This document shows positions 8,075-17,062 of a DNA stretch of 64,000 nt, piece by piece (within the stretch, counting starts at the first letter, position 1; every line of letters starts with the position of its first letter). This DNA is from Streptomyces sp. NBC_00582 (lineage in GTDB: Bacteria; Actinomycetota; Actinomycetes; Streptomycetales; Streptomycetaceae), in NCBI RefSeq assembly GCF_036345155.1, contig NZ_CP107772.1, forward strand, positions 8,494,001 through 8,558,000. Reading direction: 5' to 3'. The notes under the pieces are model-generated. The model ran no database searches, was not told the DNA's origin, and saw nothing but the letters and a program-made list of their open reading frames with translations. The position numbers and the translations under genes are program-made.

Positions 8075-9303
8075 GCCGCCGCAGCCCTCGCAGCCGTCAC
8101 CGCCGCAGGGCCGGGCTGCTCTGCGGTCTCCTCGCCGGTTCCGTCGCCCTGCTGACCGCGGCGCCCGCCCACGCCGACGGCATCCGCGCCCAGCAGTGGG
8201 CCCTCGACGCCATGCACACCCAGGAGGCCTGGCAGACCACCAAGGGCAAGGGCATCACCGTCGCCGTCCTGGACACCGGCGTGGAGGCCGACCACCCCGA
8301 CCTCGAGGGCAACGTCCTCGAAGGCAAGGACATGGTCGGCTTCGGCGCCACGGAGGGGGACCGGGCCTGGGCCCGGCACGGCACCGCCATGGCCGGCATC
8401 ATCGCCGGACACGGCCACGGGTACGGTGACGAGGACGGCGTCATGGGCATCGCGCCCGAGGCCAAGATCCTTCCCGTCCGCGTGATCCTGGAGGACGAGG
8501 ACCCCCAGCGCACCAAGGCCCGCAACAGCCGTGGCAACGCCCTCGCCGAGGGCATCCGCTGGGCCGCCGACCAGGGCGTGGACGTCATCAACCTCTCCCT
8601 CGGCGACGACTCGGCCTCCGCCCACCCCGAGCCGGCCGAGGACGAGGCCGTGCAGTACGCCCTGAAGAAGGGGGTGGTCGTCGTCGCCTCGGCCGGCAAC
8701 GGCGGGGACAAGGGCGACCACATCTCCTACCCGGCGGCCTACCCGGGCGTGATCGTCGCGACCGCCGTCGACCGCTACGGCACCCGCGCCTCGTTCTCCA
8801 CCCGCCGCTGGTACGCCACGGTCGCCGCTCCCGGCCAGAAGGTCGTCATCGCCGATCCCGACCACAAGTACTACGAGGGCTGGGGGACCAGCGCGGCCTC
8901 CGCGTTCGTCTCGGGAGCGGTCGCGCTCATCAAGGCCGCCCACCCCGGGCTCACCCCGGCGCAGATCAAGAAGCTCCTGGAGGACACCGCCCGCAACCCT
9001 CCCGCCGACGGCCGTGACGACTCCCGGGGCTTCGGCTTCGTCGACCCCGCCGCCGCGATCAGGGCCGCACGCGACCTCAAGCCGCAGGGCCTGAAGTCCG
9101 CGTCCTACGGCAAGCAGTACTTCGGCGCGGGCCCCGACGCCGCCCGCGCCGACGACGACACCTCCAGCTGGGCCGCCCCGCTCGCGGGCGGCGCCGGAGT
9201 GGTGCTCCTGATCGGCGCGGTCGTCCTGTGGCGCGGCCGCCGCGAACCGGCCGGGTTCGACACCTACGAGAGCTACGAGACCTACGAGACCTACGAGGCC
9301 TAG
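8071..9303 (+). CDS. mycP: Mycosin-type subtilisin-like serine protease (type VII secretion-associated)
   Basis: 410-residue S8 peptidase. It has an Arg-rich N-terminus and signal helix (about 14-34, ending APAHA), then Asp68 in VAVLDTGV, His103 in ARHGTAMAG and Ser274 in WGTSAASAFVSG as the catalytic triad. A C-terminal transmembrane helix near 371-393 anchors it to the membrane, and the short tail has an odd repeated TYES/YETYE pattern. This architecture matches mycosins. The ATG overlaps the upstream stop as ATGA. No ESX ATPase or WXG100 gene lies nearby, so its substrate may be the coupled proline-rich membrane protein; that is inference. Confidence 0.9.
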   Translation: MSRRSPRSRHRRRAGLLCGLLAGSVALLTAAPAHADGIRAQQWALDAMHTQEAWQTTKGKGITVAVLDTGVEADHPDLEGNVLEGKDMVGFGATEGDRAWARHGTAMAGIIAGHGHGYGDEDGVMGIAPEAKILPVRVILEDEDPQRTKARNSRGNALAEGIRWAADQGVDVINLSLGDDSASAHPEPAEDEAVQYALKKGVVVVASAGNGGDKGDHISYPAAYPGVIVATAVDRYGTRASFSTRRWYATVAAPGQKVVIADPDHKYYEGWGTSAASAFVSGAVALIKAAHPGLTPAQIKKLLEDTARNPPADGRDDSRGFGFVDPAAAIRAARDLKPQGLKSASYGKQYFGAGPDAARADDDTSSWAAPLAGGAGVVLLIGAVVLWRGRREPAGFDTYESYETYETYEA

Positions 9304-9337
9304 GAGAGCCGCGAGAGGTACCGGAGAGGTACCGGCG

Positions 9338-10306
9338 CTACGACCCGGTGTCGTCCGTGAGCGCCGACACCGCCGCCTTCGCCGCCGCCTCCACCAGCGA
9401 GACGCCCTTCGCCTGGGTCGCGTTCCCCTTCGACAGCACCGCCACCAGGTACGTGCGCCCGCCGGACGCCACCCGCCCGATGCTGTTGATGTCCCACAGC
9501 CCGGTAGTGCTCCTGGCCAGCCAGCCGTTCTTCAGCGCCCACGACGAGCCGTCGGCCGCCGCCGAGACACCCCAGTGCTGGTCGGCCGCTATCTGTCCCA
9601 TCAGGCTCCGCAGATACGTCCGCGACGCCTCGCTCAGTTCCGAGTCGTCCCCGAAGACCTGCTGGAGCAGCGTGAGCTGGTCGGCGGCCGTGGTCTGGGT
9701 CAGCCCCCACAGCATGTCGTCGCCGCCCTCGGTGTGCGTGAGCCCGAACCGCTCGTTCGCCGCGTCCAGCCCCTCCGCCTTGCCGATGGTCCGCCACAGC
9801 TCCGAAGCCGAGGTGTTGTCGCTGTTCTCGATCATCGAGGTGGCCTGCGACTTCTCGGTCGCCGTGAGATGCCGTCCCGCGTCCTGGGCCTGGAGCAGCA
9901 GCGTGGCCAGGATGTCCACCTTCACGATGCTCGCCGTGTCGAACGCGGCCGAGCCGTACGTCGCGCCGTCCCCGGAGTCCATGTCCAGCACCGCCACGGA
10001 CACCTTCGCGGTGTCCGGCACGGTCACCGACTTCATCGCCCCGGCCAGCAGCGCGTCGTAGTCCACCTCGGGTGCGGCCACCGACTCCACGCTCACCCCT
10101 CCGTCCGCGGATTCCGACGCGGAGGCCGAGGGCTCCGCGAAGGACGACGATACGGCCCCCTCGCCGGAGTGCGCCTGCGCCTTCACATAGACGGTGCCGC
10201 CCGCGGTGGCACCGAGGACGGCCACGGTGGCGAGCGCGGTGGAGAGGAGGGGACGGCGCCGGGAGGGGCGGGCGCGACGACCGCTACGAGCTCTGCGAGA
10301 CTCCAT
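9338..10306 (-). CDS. Secreted class A beta-lactamase-fold serine hydrolase
   Basis: 322-residue penicillin-recognising hydrolase. An Arg-rich N-terminus and signal-anchor helix (about 19-41) are followed by an acidic/serine linker. Active-site motifs are SIVK at 126-129 (SxxK), SDN at 162-164 and a KNG variant in place of KTG within ALKNGW. The variant third motif and the lack of an obvious omega-loop glutamate make true beta-lactamase activity doubtful; a peptidoglycan-related or esterase role is possible. The ATG at 10306 follows no strong ribosome site. It is convergent with the mycosin gene, with 34 nt between the stops. Confidence 0.75.
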   Translation of the reverse strand: MESRRARSGRRARPSRRRPLLSTALATVAVLGATAGGTVYVKAQAHSGEGAVSSSFAEPSASASESADGGVSVESVAAPEVDYDALLAGAMKSVTVPDTAKVSVAVLDMDSGDGATYGSAAFDTASIVKVDILATLLLQAQDAGRHLTATEKSQATSMIENSDNTSASELWRTIGKAEGLDAANERFGLTHTEGGDDMLWGLTQTTAADQLTLLQQVFGDDSELSEASRTYLRSLMGQIAADQHWGVSAAADGSSWALKNGWLARSTTGLWDINSIGRVASGGRTYLVAVLSKGNATQAKGVSLVEAAAKAAVSALTDDTGS

Positions 10307-10456
10307 GCCCGTGATCGTGGTGGCACCGACTGTGCGGGCCGTTAGACGAACGTAAGAGGTACATCAGCGAATGCTGAGAATCCTGTGAAAGCTGTCTCCG
10401 TCGCGTTTCGGGCCCCGCACAAGCCCAGCAGGATCCCCCCGATAAGGTCGGTGACC

Positions 10457-11188
10457 GTGGCGAACAAGAACATTCCCGACCCCGGTTACTCCGACGACGA
10501 CGGCTCCGCCGACCCCCGGCTGAGCGCGGCGCTCGCCGCCTGGGCCGAGGACCGCACCGCCGTCGGACCCGTCCTGGAGGCCCTCAAGGGCACCCGGCTG
10601 CTCGTCCCCGTGGTGGCCGTCCTCGGCGAGGTCGAGGAGGACGAGAACGGGCTGCGCCGCGAGAAGACCAGCGACATGGCCGTCCCCACCCTGAAGGCCG
10701 GCGGCCGCACCGCCCTGCCCGCCTTCACCTCCACCGGCTCCCTGGCCCGCTGGGACCCGGCGGCGCGCCCCGTCGCCGTACCCCTGCACCAGGCGCTGCG
10801 GGCCGCCGCGCACGAGAAGGCGGACACCGTCGTGCTCGACCTGGCCGGGCCGGTGACGTTCGAACTGACGGGACCGGCGCTGCTGGCGCTCGCGGAGGGC
10901 CGTACGACGACCGATCCGCTCGTCGATCCGGCCGTACGGGAGGCGGTGCGCGCCGCGGTGGCCGCCGAGCCCGCCGTCGTCCGCGCGCACCTCGGGCCGG
11001 GGCAGGCGGACGGCACCCTCGCGCTCGTCCTCGACCCGGCCGCCGCCCCCGCCGAGGCCGCCCGGGCCGTGGCCGGCCGCCTCGCCGCCGACGCGACACT
11101 GAGGGCCCGCCTGGTGCGCGGCCTCGACCTGGCGCTCCTGCCGGCCGGAACCACGCCTCCGGGCGAGCCCCTGTACGTACGCGGATGA
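10457..11188 (+). CDS. SseB-like protein
   Basis: 243 residues, no signal or membrane segment. The first half (RLSAALAAWAEDRTAVGPVLEAL ... TRLLVPVVAVLGEV ... LPAFTSTGSLARWDP) is the SseB N-terminal domain seen in many actinobacterial proteins of unknown role. The C-terminal part is Ala/Arg-rich and alpha-helical. GTG at 10457 is preferred because AAGG lies 9 nt upstream; GTG at 10451 is too close to that site. It is followed by a perfect 20-bp inverted repeat that separates it from the convergent DUF1844 gene. Function unknown. Confidence 0.75.
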   Translation: MANKNIPDPGYSDDDGSADPRLSAALAAWAEDRTAVGPVLEALKGTRLLVPVVAVLGEVEEDENGLRREKTSDMAVPTLKAGGRTALPAFTSTGSLARWDPAARPVAVPLHQALRAAAHEKADTVVLDLAGPVTFELTGPALLALAEGRTTTDPLVDPAVREAVRAAVAAEPAVVRAHLGPGQADGTLALVLDPAAAPAEAARAVAGRLAADATLRARLVRGLDLALLPAGTTPPGEPLYVRG

Positions 11189-11220
11189 ACCCGAAGGACG
11201 AGGACGCCTGCCGGGGCACC

Positions 11221-11277
11221 AGGGGGTGTTTCGAAAGTCCCGCACAGCACCCGCACAGGACTTTCGAAACACCCCCT
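11221..11277. terminator. Perfect 20-bp inverted repeat between convergent genes
   Basis: Arms 11221-11240 and 11258-11277 are exact reverse complements around a 17-nt loop. Lying between two convergent genes, it can act as a bidirectional terminator. The right arm reaches into the TAG stop codon of the DUF1844 gene (11276-11278). Confidence 0.85.
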
Positions 11278-11650
11278 AGCCGTAGACGGGTCCGGTGTAC
11301 TTCTCGCCCGGGCCCTGGCCCGGCTCGTCCGGGACGATCGACGCCTCGCGGAAGGCCAGCTGGAGCGACTTCAGGCCGTCGCGCAGCGGGGCCGCGTGGA
11401 AGGAACTGATCTCGGTCGCGCTCGCGTCGAGCAGCCCGGCGAGGGCCGTGACCAGCTTGCGGGCCTCGTCGAGGTCCTTGTACGTGTCGCCCTCCTCGGT
11501 GAGCCCGAGCTTCACGGCGGCCGCGCTCATCAGGTTGACGGCGACCGTGACGATCACCTCGACGGCCGGGACCTCGGCGATGTCGCGGGTCATCTCGTCG
11601 AAGTCGGCGGAGGCGTGGTCCGGGGAGCCGGCGGGGGAGGTCTCACTCAT
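11276..11650 (-). CDS. DUF1844 domain-containing protein
   Basis: 124-residue cytoplasmic helical protein. The central segment with VEVIVTVAVNLMSAAAVKLGL and YKDLDEARKLVTALAGLLD is the DUF1844 signature; the tail is flexible and ends in EKYTGPVYG. ATG at 11650 is chosen because the extra upstream residues are non-conserved and overlap the divergent infC promoter region. DUF1844 genes commonly sit next to infC in actinobacteria (from memory), consistent with the arrangement here, where the infC operon diverges. Molecular function unknown. Confidence 0.85.
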   Translation of the reverse strand: MSETSPAGSPDHASADFDEMTRDIAEVPAVEVIVTVAVNLMSAAAVKLGLTEEGDTYKDLDEARKLVTALAGLLDASATEISSFHAAPLRDGLKSLQLAFREASIVPDEPGQGPGEKYTGPVYG

Positions 11651-11698
11651 GCCCCACACGATAGGCGCAGGCCGCCCGGTTCCCGCACCGAGGCTCGA

Positions 11699-11728
11699 TT
11701 CGCCCATCCCGGCGCGGGCTGGTAATCT
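11699..11728 (+). promoter_or_regulatory. Candidate infC operon promoter
   Basis: TTCGCC (11699-11704) and TAATCT (11723-11728) are separated by 18 nt, giving a plausible vegetative promoter that would start transcription near 11735 and produce a leader of about 310 nt before infC. Confidence 0.4.
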
Positions 11729-11734
11729 CGACTA

Positions 11735-12046
11735 ACGACCGGTCGGACACGCGTGCCCCTCAGCAGGCGGGCCCGGCCCACAAGTGGAGGCTCCGAACTC
11801 CCACCCGACCGCCCCCCAGGGACGGCGGGTCACCCCGGTCAGGCGGCCGCCATCGTTCCGTACGGACGATGGAGTCGCCCGGTAGTGCGCCCCGCGATCC
11901 TCGCGACGGTGCTCCGGTAGTGCTTGGAGCCCCCGCATGTGATCGTTCGGGGCATTTTTTGTGCTTCGGCGTGGTTATAGGTCTAACGACACAGACGTTA
12001 CGCGGCCGTCCGCCAGACGCTCGCGTGGTGCTACCGAGGAGGATCC
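11735..12046 (+). promoter_or_regulatory. Structured infC leader with attenuator-like hairpin
   Basis: The 396-nt gap between the DUF1844 and infC genes holds no CDS but several structures. A hairpin sits at 11851-11871 (CATCGT / ACGATG arms), and CGGTAGTGC occurs twice (11880-11888 and 11915-11923). A GCCCC / GGGGC stem (11929-11933 / 11949-11953) is followed directly by ATTTTTT at 11954-11960. A T6 run after a stem is unusual in such GC-rich DNA and reads as an intrinsic terminator placed before the operon, hence an attenuator. Autoregulation of infC-rpmI-rplT through the leader by L20 is known in Bacillus and E. coli; which effector acts here is not visible. Confidence 0.6.
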
Positions 12047-12718
12047 ATCAGCGCCGAGCCCCGCATCAACGACCGGATTCGCGTTCCCGAGGTGCGACTT
12101 GTCGGTCCCAGTGGCGAGCAGGTGGGCATTGTCCCGCTGGCCAAGGCACTGGAGCTTGCGCAGGAGTACGACCTGGACCTGGTCGAGGTCGCGGCGAACG
12201 CCCGCCCGCCGGTCTGCAAGCTCATGGACTACGGGAAGTTCAAGTACGAGTCGGCCATGAAGGCCCGTGAGGCGCGCAAGAACCAGGCGCACACGGTCAT
12301 CAAGGAGATGAAGCTCCGGCCGAAGATCGACCCGCACGACTACGACACCAAGAAGGGTCACGTCGTCCGGTTCCTCAAGCAGGGCGACAAGGTCAAGATC
12401 ACGATCATGTTCCGTGGTCGCGAGCAGTCCCGGCCCGAGCTGGGCTACCGACTGCTGCAGCGTCTCGCGGAGGACGTCCAGGAGCTCGGGTTCGTCGAGT
12501 CGAACCCCAAGCAGGACGGCCGAAACATGATCATGGTCCTCGGTCCGCACAAGAAGAAGACCGAGGCGATGGCCGAGGCCCGTCAGGCGCAGGAGGCCCG
12601 CAAGGCCGAAGCGAAGGCCAACCCCGGCCGCTCGCAGAACCCCGCGGACGCCGAGTACACCGACGCCGAGGACACCGAGACCGCCGAGGCCCCTGCCGAG
12701 GCTTCCGCCGAGGCGTGA
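12047..12718 (+). CDS. infC: Translation initiation factor IF-3, ATC start
   Basis: 223 residues. IF-3 binds the 30S subunit and proofreads initiator tRNA and start codons. The N-terminal domain contains [16 protein letters not shown], the linker [11 protein letters not shown], and the C-terminal domain [17 protein letters not shown] and [10 protein letters not shown]; a long Ala/Glu tail follows. The frame continues upstream of the GTG at 12092 to an ATC at 12047 that has GAGGAGG 4 nt before it and adds exactly the conserved N-terminal residues. A rare start is a hallmark of infC, because IF-3 rejects it and so represses its own synthesis. First gene of infC-rpmI-rplT. Confidence 0.93.
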   Translation: MSAEPRINDRIRVPEVRLVGPSGEQVGIVPLAKALELAQEYDLDLVEVAANARPPVCKLMDYGKFKYESAMKAREARKNQAHTVIKEMKLRPKIDPHDYDTKKGHVVRFLKQGDKVKITIMFRGREQSRPELGYRLLQRLAEDVQELGFVESNPKQDGRNMIMVLGPHKKKTEAMAEARQAQEARKAEAKANPGRSQNPADAEYTDAEDTETAEAPAEASAEA

Positions 12719-12829
12719 TCCGAGGGACCCACGTCCCCTGGATGCAACCCATACAGCAGCGACGCTCCACCCCGTGCCCGGTTTCACGACCGGGCACCGG
12801 AGCGCCACCGACGAGGAGAGAACGGCGCT

Positions 12830-13024
12830 ATGCCGAAGAACAAGTCGCACAGCGGTGCCAGCAAGCGCTTCAAGGTCACCGGCTCCGGCAAGGTGCTCCG
12901 TGAGCGCGCCGGCAAGCGCCACCTGCTCGAGCACAAGTCGTCCCGCGTGACGCGTCGCCTCACCGGCAACGCCGAGATGGCCCCGGGCGACGCCGCGAAG
13001 ATCAAGAAGCTTCTCGGCAAGTGA
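12830..13024 (+). CDS. rpmI: 50S ribosomal protein L35
   Basis: 64 residues, the normal length for bL35. It is strongly basic with the family start [20 protein letters not shown] and the segment [14 protein letters not shown]. The ATG at 12830 follows GAGGAGAG. It lies 111 nt after infC and 95 nt before rplT, within the classical infC-rpmI-rplT operon. Confidence 0.97.
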   Translation: MPKNKSHSGASKRFKVTGSGKVLRERAGKRHLLEHKSSRVTRRLTGNAEMAPGDAAKIKKLLGK

Positions 13025-13119
13025 GGTCGGGCGCACCGCGCCTGATCCACGCACACCGGGACCCAATCGAATCCGGGCCGTGTGACGACACCCACGGCCC
13101 CGCTACAAGGAGTTAACAA

Positions 13120-13503
13120 GTGGCACGCGTCAAGCGGGCAGTCAACGCCCACAAGAAGCGCCGGGCGATCCTCGAGCAGGCCTCCGGCTACCGCGGTCAG
13201 CGTTCGCGCCTGTACCGCAAGGCCAAGGAGCAGGTCACCCACTCGCTGGTCTACAACTACAACGACCGCAAGAAGCGCAAGGGCGACTTCCGTCAGCTGT
13301 GGATCCAGCGCATCAACGCGGCTGCCCGCGCCAACGGCATCACCTACAACCGCTTCATCCAGGGTCTGAAGGCCGCGAACGTCGAGGTCGACCGCAAGAT
13401 CCTCGCCGAGCTCGCCGTGAACGACGCTGGCGCGTTCGCCGCGCTCGTCGAGGTCGCGCAGAAGGCGCTGCCGTCGGACGTGAACGCGCCCAAGGCCGCG
13501 TGA
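13120..13503 (+). CDS. rplT: 50S ribosomal protein L20
   Basis: 127 residues, an early-assembly large-subunit protein. Signature segments include [48 protein letters not shown] and [13 protein letters not shown]. The GTG start at 13120 follows AAGGAG. Last gene of the operon; a strong hairpin terminator begins 32 nt after its stop. In other bacteria L20 represses this operon by binding the leader; a comparable leader is present upstream here. Confidence 0.97.
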   Translation: MARVKRAVNAHKKRRAILEQASGYRGQRSRLYRKAKEQVTHSLVYNYNDRKKRKGDFRQLWIQRINAAARANGITYNRFIQGLKAANVEVDRKILAELAVNDAGAFAALVEVAQKALPSDVNAPKAA

Positions 13504-13534
13504 CGCTGCGCTCGCTTTCGAGCCGACGTGACTG

Positions 13535-13566
13535 AAGGACCCGCAGGTTCCATCCTGCGGGTCCTT
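13535..13566 (+). terminator. Terminator of infC-rpmI-rplT
   Basis: A perfect 13-bp stem AAGGACCCGCAGG / CCTGCGGGTCCTT with a 6-nt loop (TTCCAT), followed by TTTG, beginning 32 nt after the rplT stop codon. Confidence 0.92.
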
Positions 13567-13594
13567 TGCTGCTGACGCCCGCCGGGGCCGCCAT

Positions 13595-13645
13595 TCGGGT
13601 GCGGGCCCGTCCGTGGCCGGTCGCGCGGTTCCCCGCGGCCCCTGA
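13595..13645 (-). repeat. Dispersed GGGGCGCGGGGAAC-type element, copy 1
   Basis: Read on the minus strand it gives AGGGGCCGCGGGGAACCGCG followed by CGACCGGCCACGG, matching the dispersed element seen six more times in this window. It lies just beyond the rplT terminator, upstream of the TrmH-family gene. Confidence 0.75.
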
Positions 13646-13780
13646 GAACAAAAACCCGTCGAGCTGCGGGCAGTCGTACCGCTGGGGCGGCACGGGTGGG
13701 CGCAGCGGCACCCCGCCGACGCGGGCGAGTGAGACCCCGGCGGTATCAGAACCCACCGAGCTTCGAAGGTGAACCAGAAC

Positions 13781-14632
<852 letters not shown>

Positions 14633-14688
14633 TAGGGTGACGAGCTCGGGGGGGCCTCTTCCGGGAGTACGGGAGGTGAGGTACGGGG

Positions 14689-15804
14689 ATGAGTGTCGGC
14701 ACGAGCAGCGCACCGGGAGCAGCCCGACCTGCCGGTGACCTGGCCGAACTCGGCATCGGCCCCGACGACCTGCCCGACGGGCTCGTCGTCGCCGACGAGC
14801 ACGGGCGGGTGATCTGCTTCAACGCCGCCGCCGTACGGATCACCTCCGTACCGGCGCACGAAGCCCTCGGCCGGCGGCTCGACAAGGCGCTCCCGTTGGA
14901 GGACCTCGAAGGCCGCCGCTGGTGGCAGCTCACGGACCCCTACGGCGGTCTCGCCATCCGGGTCGGGCAGCCCGAGCGGAATCTCCTGCTGCCCGGCGGC
15001 CGCGAGGTGCTCGTCACCGTGCGGTACGTCCGCACCGAACCGACCGGACCCGTCCGCCGGGTCGTCGTCTCCGTCCGTGACACCGAGGCCCGCCGTCGCA
15101 CCGAGCGCAGTCACGCCGAGCTGATCGCCACGGTGGCCCATGAACTGCGCTCCCCGCTCACCTCGGTCAAGGGCTTCACCGCCACCCTCCTCGCCAAATG
15201 GGCCCGCTTCACCGACGACCAGAAGCGGCTGATGCTGGAGACGGTGGACGCCGACGCCGACCGCGTCACGCGGCTCATCGCCGAGCTGCTCGACATCTCG
15301 CGGATCGACTCCGGACGGCTCGAGGTGCGGCGCCAGCCCGTCGACATGGGCGCCGCCGTCGGACGGCACATCCAGGCCTACGTCGCCGCCGGGCAGCCCG
15401 CCGACCGGTTCCTGCTCCGCATCGAGCAGCCGCTGCCCGCCCTGTGGGCCGACCCCGACAAGGTCGACCAGGTCCTCAGCAACCTGATCGAAAATGCCGT
15501 GCGCCACGGCGAGGGGACCGTCACGATAGACATCACGCCCGCCGCGTCCCCCCGGGAAGGGGAGGACACCGGCACATCGGTCACCGTGAGCGACGAGGGC
15601 GCCGGCATCCCGGAGGAGTCCATGAACCGCGTCTTCACCCGCTTCTGGCGGGGCAGCAAGCGCGGCGGCACGGGCCTCGGGCTGTACATCGTCAAGGGCA
15701 TCGTCGAAGCCCACGGCGGCACCATCACGGTCGGCCGCGCCCCCGGCGGCGGTGCCGAGTTCCGATTTACGTTGCCCGTGGGCGCCCCGGCGTATCTCGC
15801 CTGA
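14689..15804 (+). CDS. Orphan PAS-domain sensor histidine kinase
   Basis: 371-residue cytosolic kinase without membrane segments. A PAS domain (about 25-130: PDGLVVADEHGRVICFN) precedes HisKA with the phosphoacceptor His151 in ATVAHELRSPLTSVKG, followed by the ATPase domain with N-box NLIENAVRHG, G1 DEGAGIPEE and G2 GTGLGLYIVKGIVEAHGG. ATG at 14689 follows a G-rich ACGGGG. No response regulator lies nearby; the next gene is pheS. Its location between the rRNA methyltransferase and pheST suggests sensing of a cytoplasmic signal, but the signal cannot be read from the sequence. Confidence 0.92.
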   Translation: MSVGTSSAPGAARPAGDLAELGIGPDDLPDGLVVADEHGRVICFNAAAVRITSVPAHEALGRRLDKALPLEDLEGRRWWQLTDPYGGLAIRVGQPERNLLLPGGREVLVTVRYVRTEPTGPVRRVVVSVRDTEARRRTERSHAELIATVAHELRSPLTSVKGFTATLLAKWARFTDDQKRLMLETVDADADRVTRLIAELLDISRIDSGRLEVRRQPVDMGAAVGRHIQAYVAAGQPADRFLLRIEQPLPALWADPDKVDQVLSNLIENAVRHGEGTVTIDITPAASPREGEDTGTSVTVSDEGAGIPEESMNRVFTRFWRGSKRGGTGLGLYIVKGIVEAHGGTITVGRAPGGGAEFRFTLPVGAPAYLA

Positions 15805-15940
15805 CGGCCCGCGGGCTCTCCGCACACCTCCACCCCGTTAGACTCGGCCTTTGGCACCTTTGTGTCCCGCAAACCATGACGCACTGGCCGCGAGTCGGTG
15901 ACGGGGACCATCCGCCAGCCAATCGGAAGCACGGGAAGAG

Positions 15941-17062
15941 ATGTCGGCACCGAATAAGTCGTACGACCCTGTCGAGGTCGAGGCGTTGAAACCGGAAGAG
16001 ATCGAGCGCATGCGGGACGAGGCGCTCGCCGCCTTCGCCGCCGCGGACTCCCTCGACGCGCTCCAGGAGGCCAAGGTCGCCCACACCGGCGGCACCTCCC
16101 CGCTGGCCCTCGCCAACCGCGAGATCGGCGCCCTGCCCCCGCACGCCAAGGCCGCCGCCGGCAAGGTGGTCGGCCAGGCCCGCGGGGCGGTGAACAAGGC
16201 CCTCGCCGGCCGCCAGGAGGAGCTGGAGGCCGAGCGTGACGCCCGGGTGCTGGTCGAGGAGGCGGTGGACGTCACCCTGCCGTACGACCGCGTACCGGCC
16301 GGCGCCCGCCACCCCCTCACCACGCTCTCGGAGCGCATCGAGGACATCTTCGTGGCCATGGGCTACGAGGTCGCCGAGGGCCCCCAGGTCGAGGCCGAGT
16401 GGTTCAACTTCGACGCCCTGAACATCGGCCCGGACCACCCGGCCCGCGGCGAGGCCGACACCTTCTTCGTCCAGGGCCCGGACGGCGGCACCGAGTCCGG
16501 TGTCGTGCTGCGCACCCACACCTCGCCCGTGCAGATCCGCTCCCTGCTCGACCGCGAGCTGCCGGTCTACGTGATCTGTCCCGGCGTCGTCTACCGCACC
16601 GACGAGCTCGACGCCACGCACACCCCGGTCTTCCGCCAGGTCGAACTCCTCGCCGTGGACGAGGGCCTGACCATGGCCGACCTCAAGGGCACCATGGACC
16701 ACATGGTCCAGTCGCTGTTCGGCGAGGGGATCAAGACCCGGCTGCGGCCGAACTTCTTCCCGTTCACCGAGCCGTCCGCCGAGATGGACATGGTGTGCTA
16801 CGTCTGCCGCGGCGAGTCCGTCGGCAACCCAGACCGCCCCTGCCGCACCTGCTCCTCGGAGGGCTGGATCGAGCTCGGCGGCTGCGGAATGGTCAACCCC
16901 AAGGTGCTCACCGCCTGCGGCGTCGACCCCGAGAAGTACAGCGGCTTCGCCTTCGGTTTCGGCATCGAGCGGCTGCTGATGTTCCGCCACAACGTCGAAG
17001 ACATGCGAGACATGGTCGAGGGTGACACCCGGTTCACCCGACCCTTCGGGATGGAGATCTGA
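15941..17062 (+). CDS. pheS: Phenylalanyl-tRNA synthetase alpha subunit
   Basis: 373 residues; the catalytic subunit of the class II (alpha-beta)2 enzyme that charges tRNA-Phe. It has the N-terminal tRNA-binding coiled coil (about 15-95), motif 2 region [14 protein letters not shown] and [21 protein letters not shown], the [15 protein letters not shown] segment, and motif 3 [15 protein letters not shown] near the end. ATG at 15941 follows GGGAAGAG. The stop TGA shares one base with the pheT ATG, so the subunits are translationally coupled. The 136-nt gap upstream shows no T-box or Phe-rich leader peptide. Confidence 0.97.
   Translation: MSAPNKSYDPVEVEALKPEEIERMRDEALAAFAAADSLDALQEAKVAHTGGTSPLALANREIGALPPHAKAAAGKVVGQARGAVNKALAGRQEELEAERDARVLVEEAVDVTLPYDRVPAGARHPLTTLSERIEDIFVAMGYEVAEGPQVEAEWFNFDALNIGPDHPARGEADTFFVQGPDGGTESGVVLRTHTSPVQIRSLLDRELPVYVICPGVVYRTDELDATHTPVFRQVELLAVDEGLTMADLKGTMDHMVQSLFGEGIKTRLRPNFFPFTEPSAEMDMVCYVCRGESVGNPDRPCRTCSSEGWIELGGCGMVNPKVLTACGVDPEKYSGFAFGFGIERLLMFRHNVEDMRDMVEGDTRFTRPFGMEI

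Noticed and set aside
11960..11982. Second infC promoter with TATAGG near 11976
   Set aside because: The nearest -35-like TTGTGC is only 11 nt away, too short a spacer.
15805..15940. T-box or Phe-rich leader peptide before pheS
   Set aside because: No specifier/antiterminator pattern and no Phe-rich small ORF in the 136 nt.
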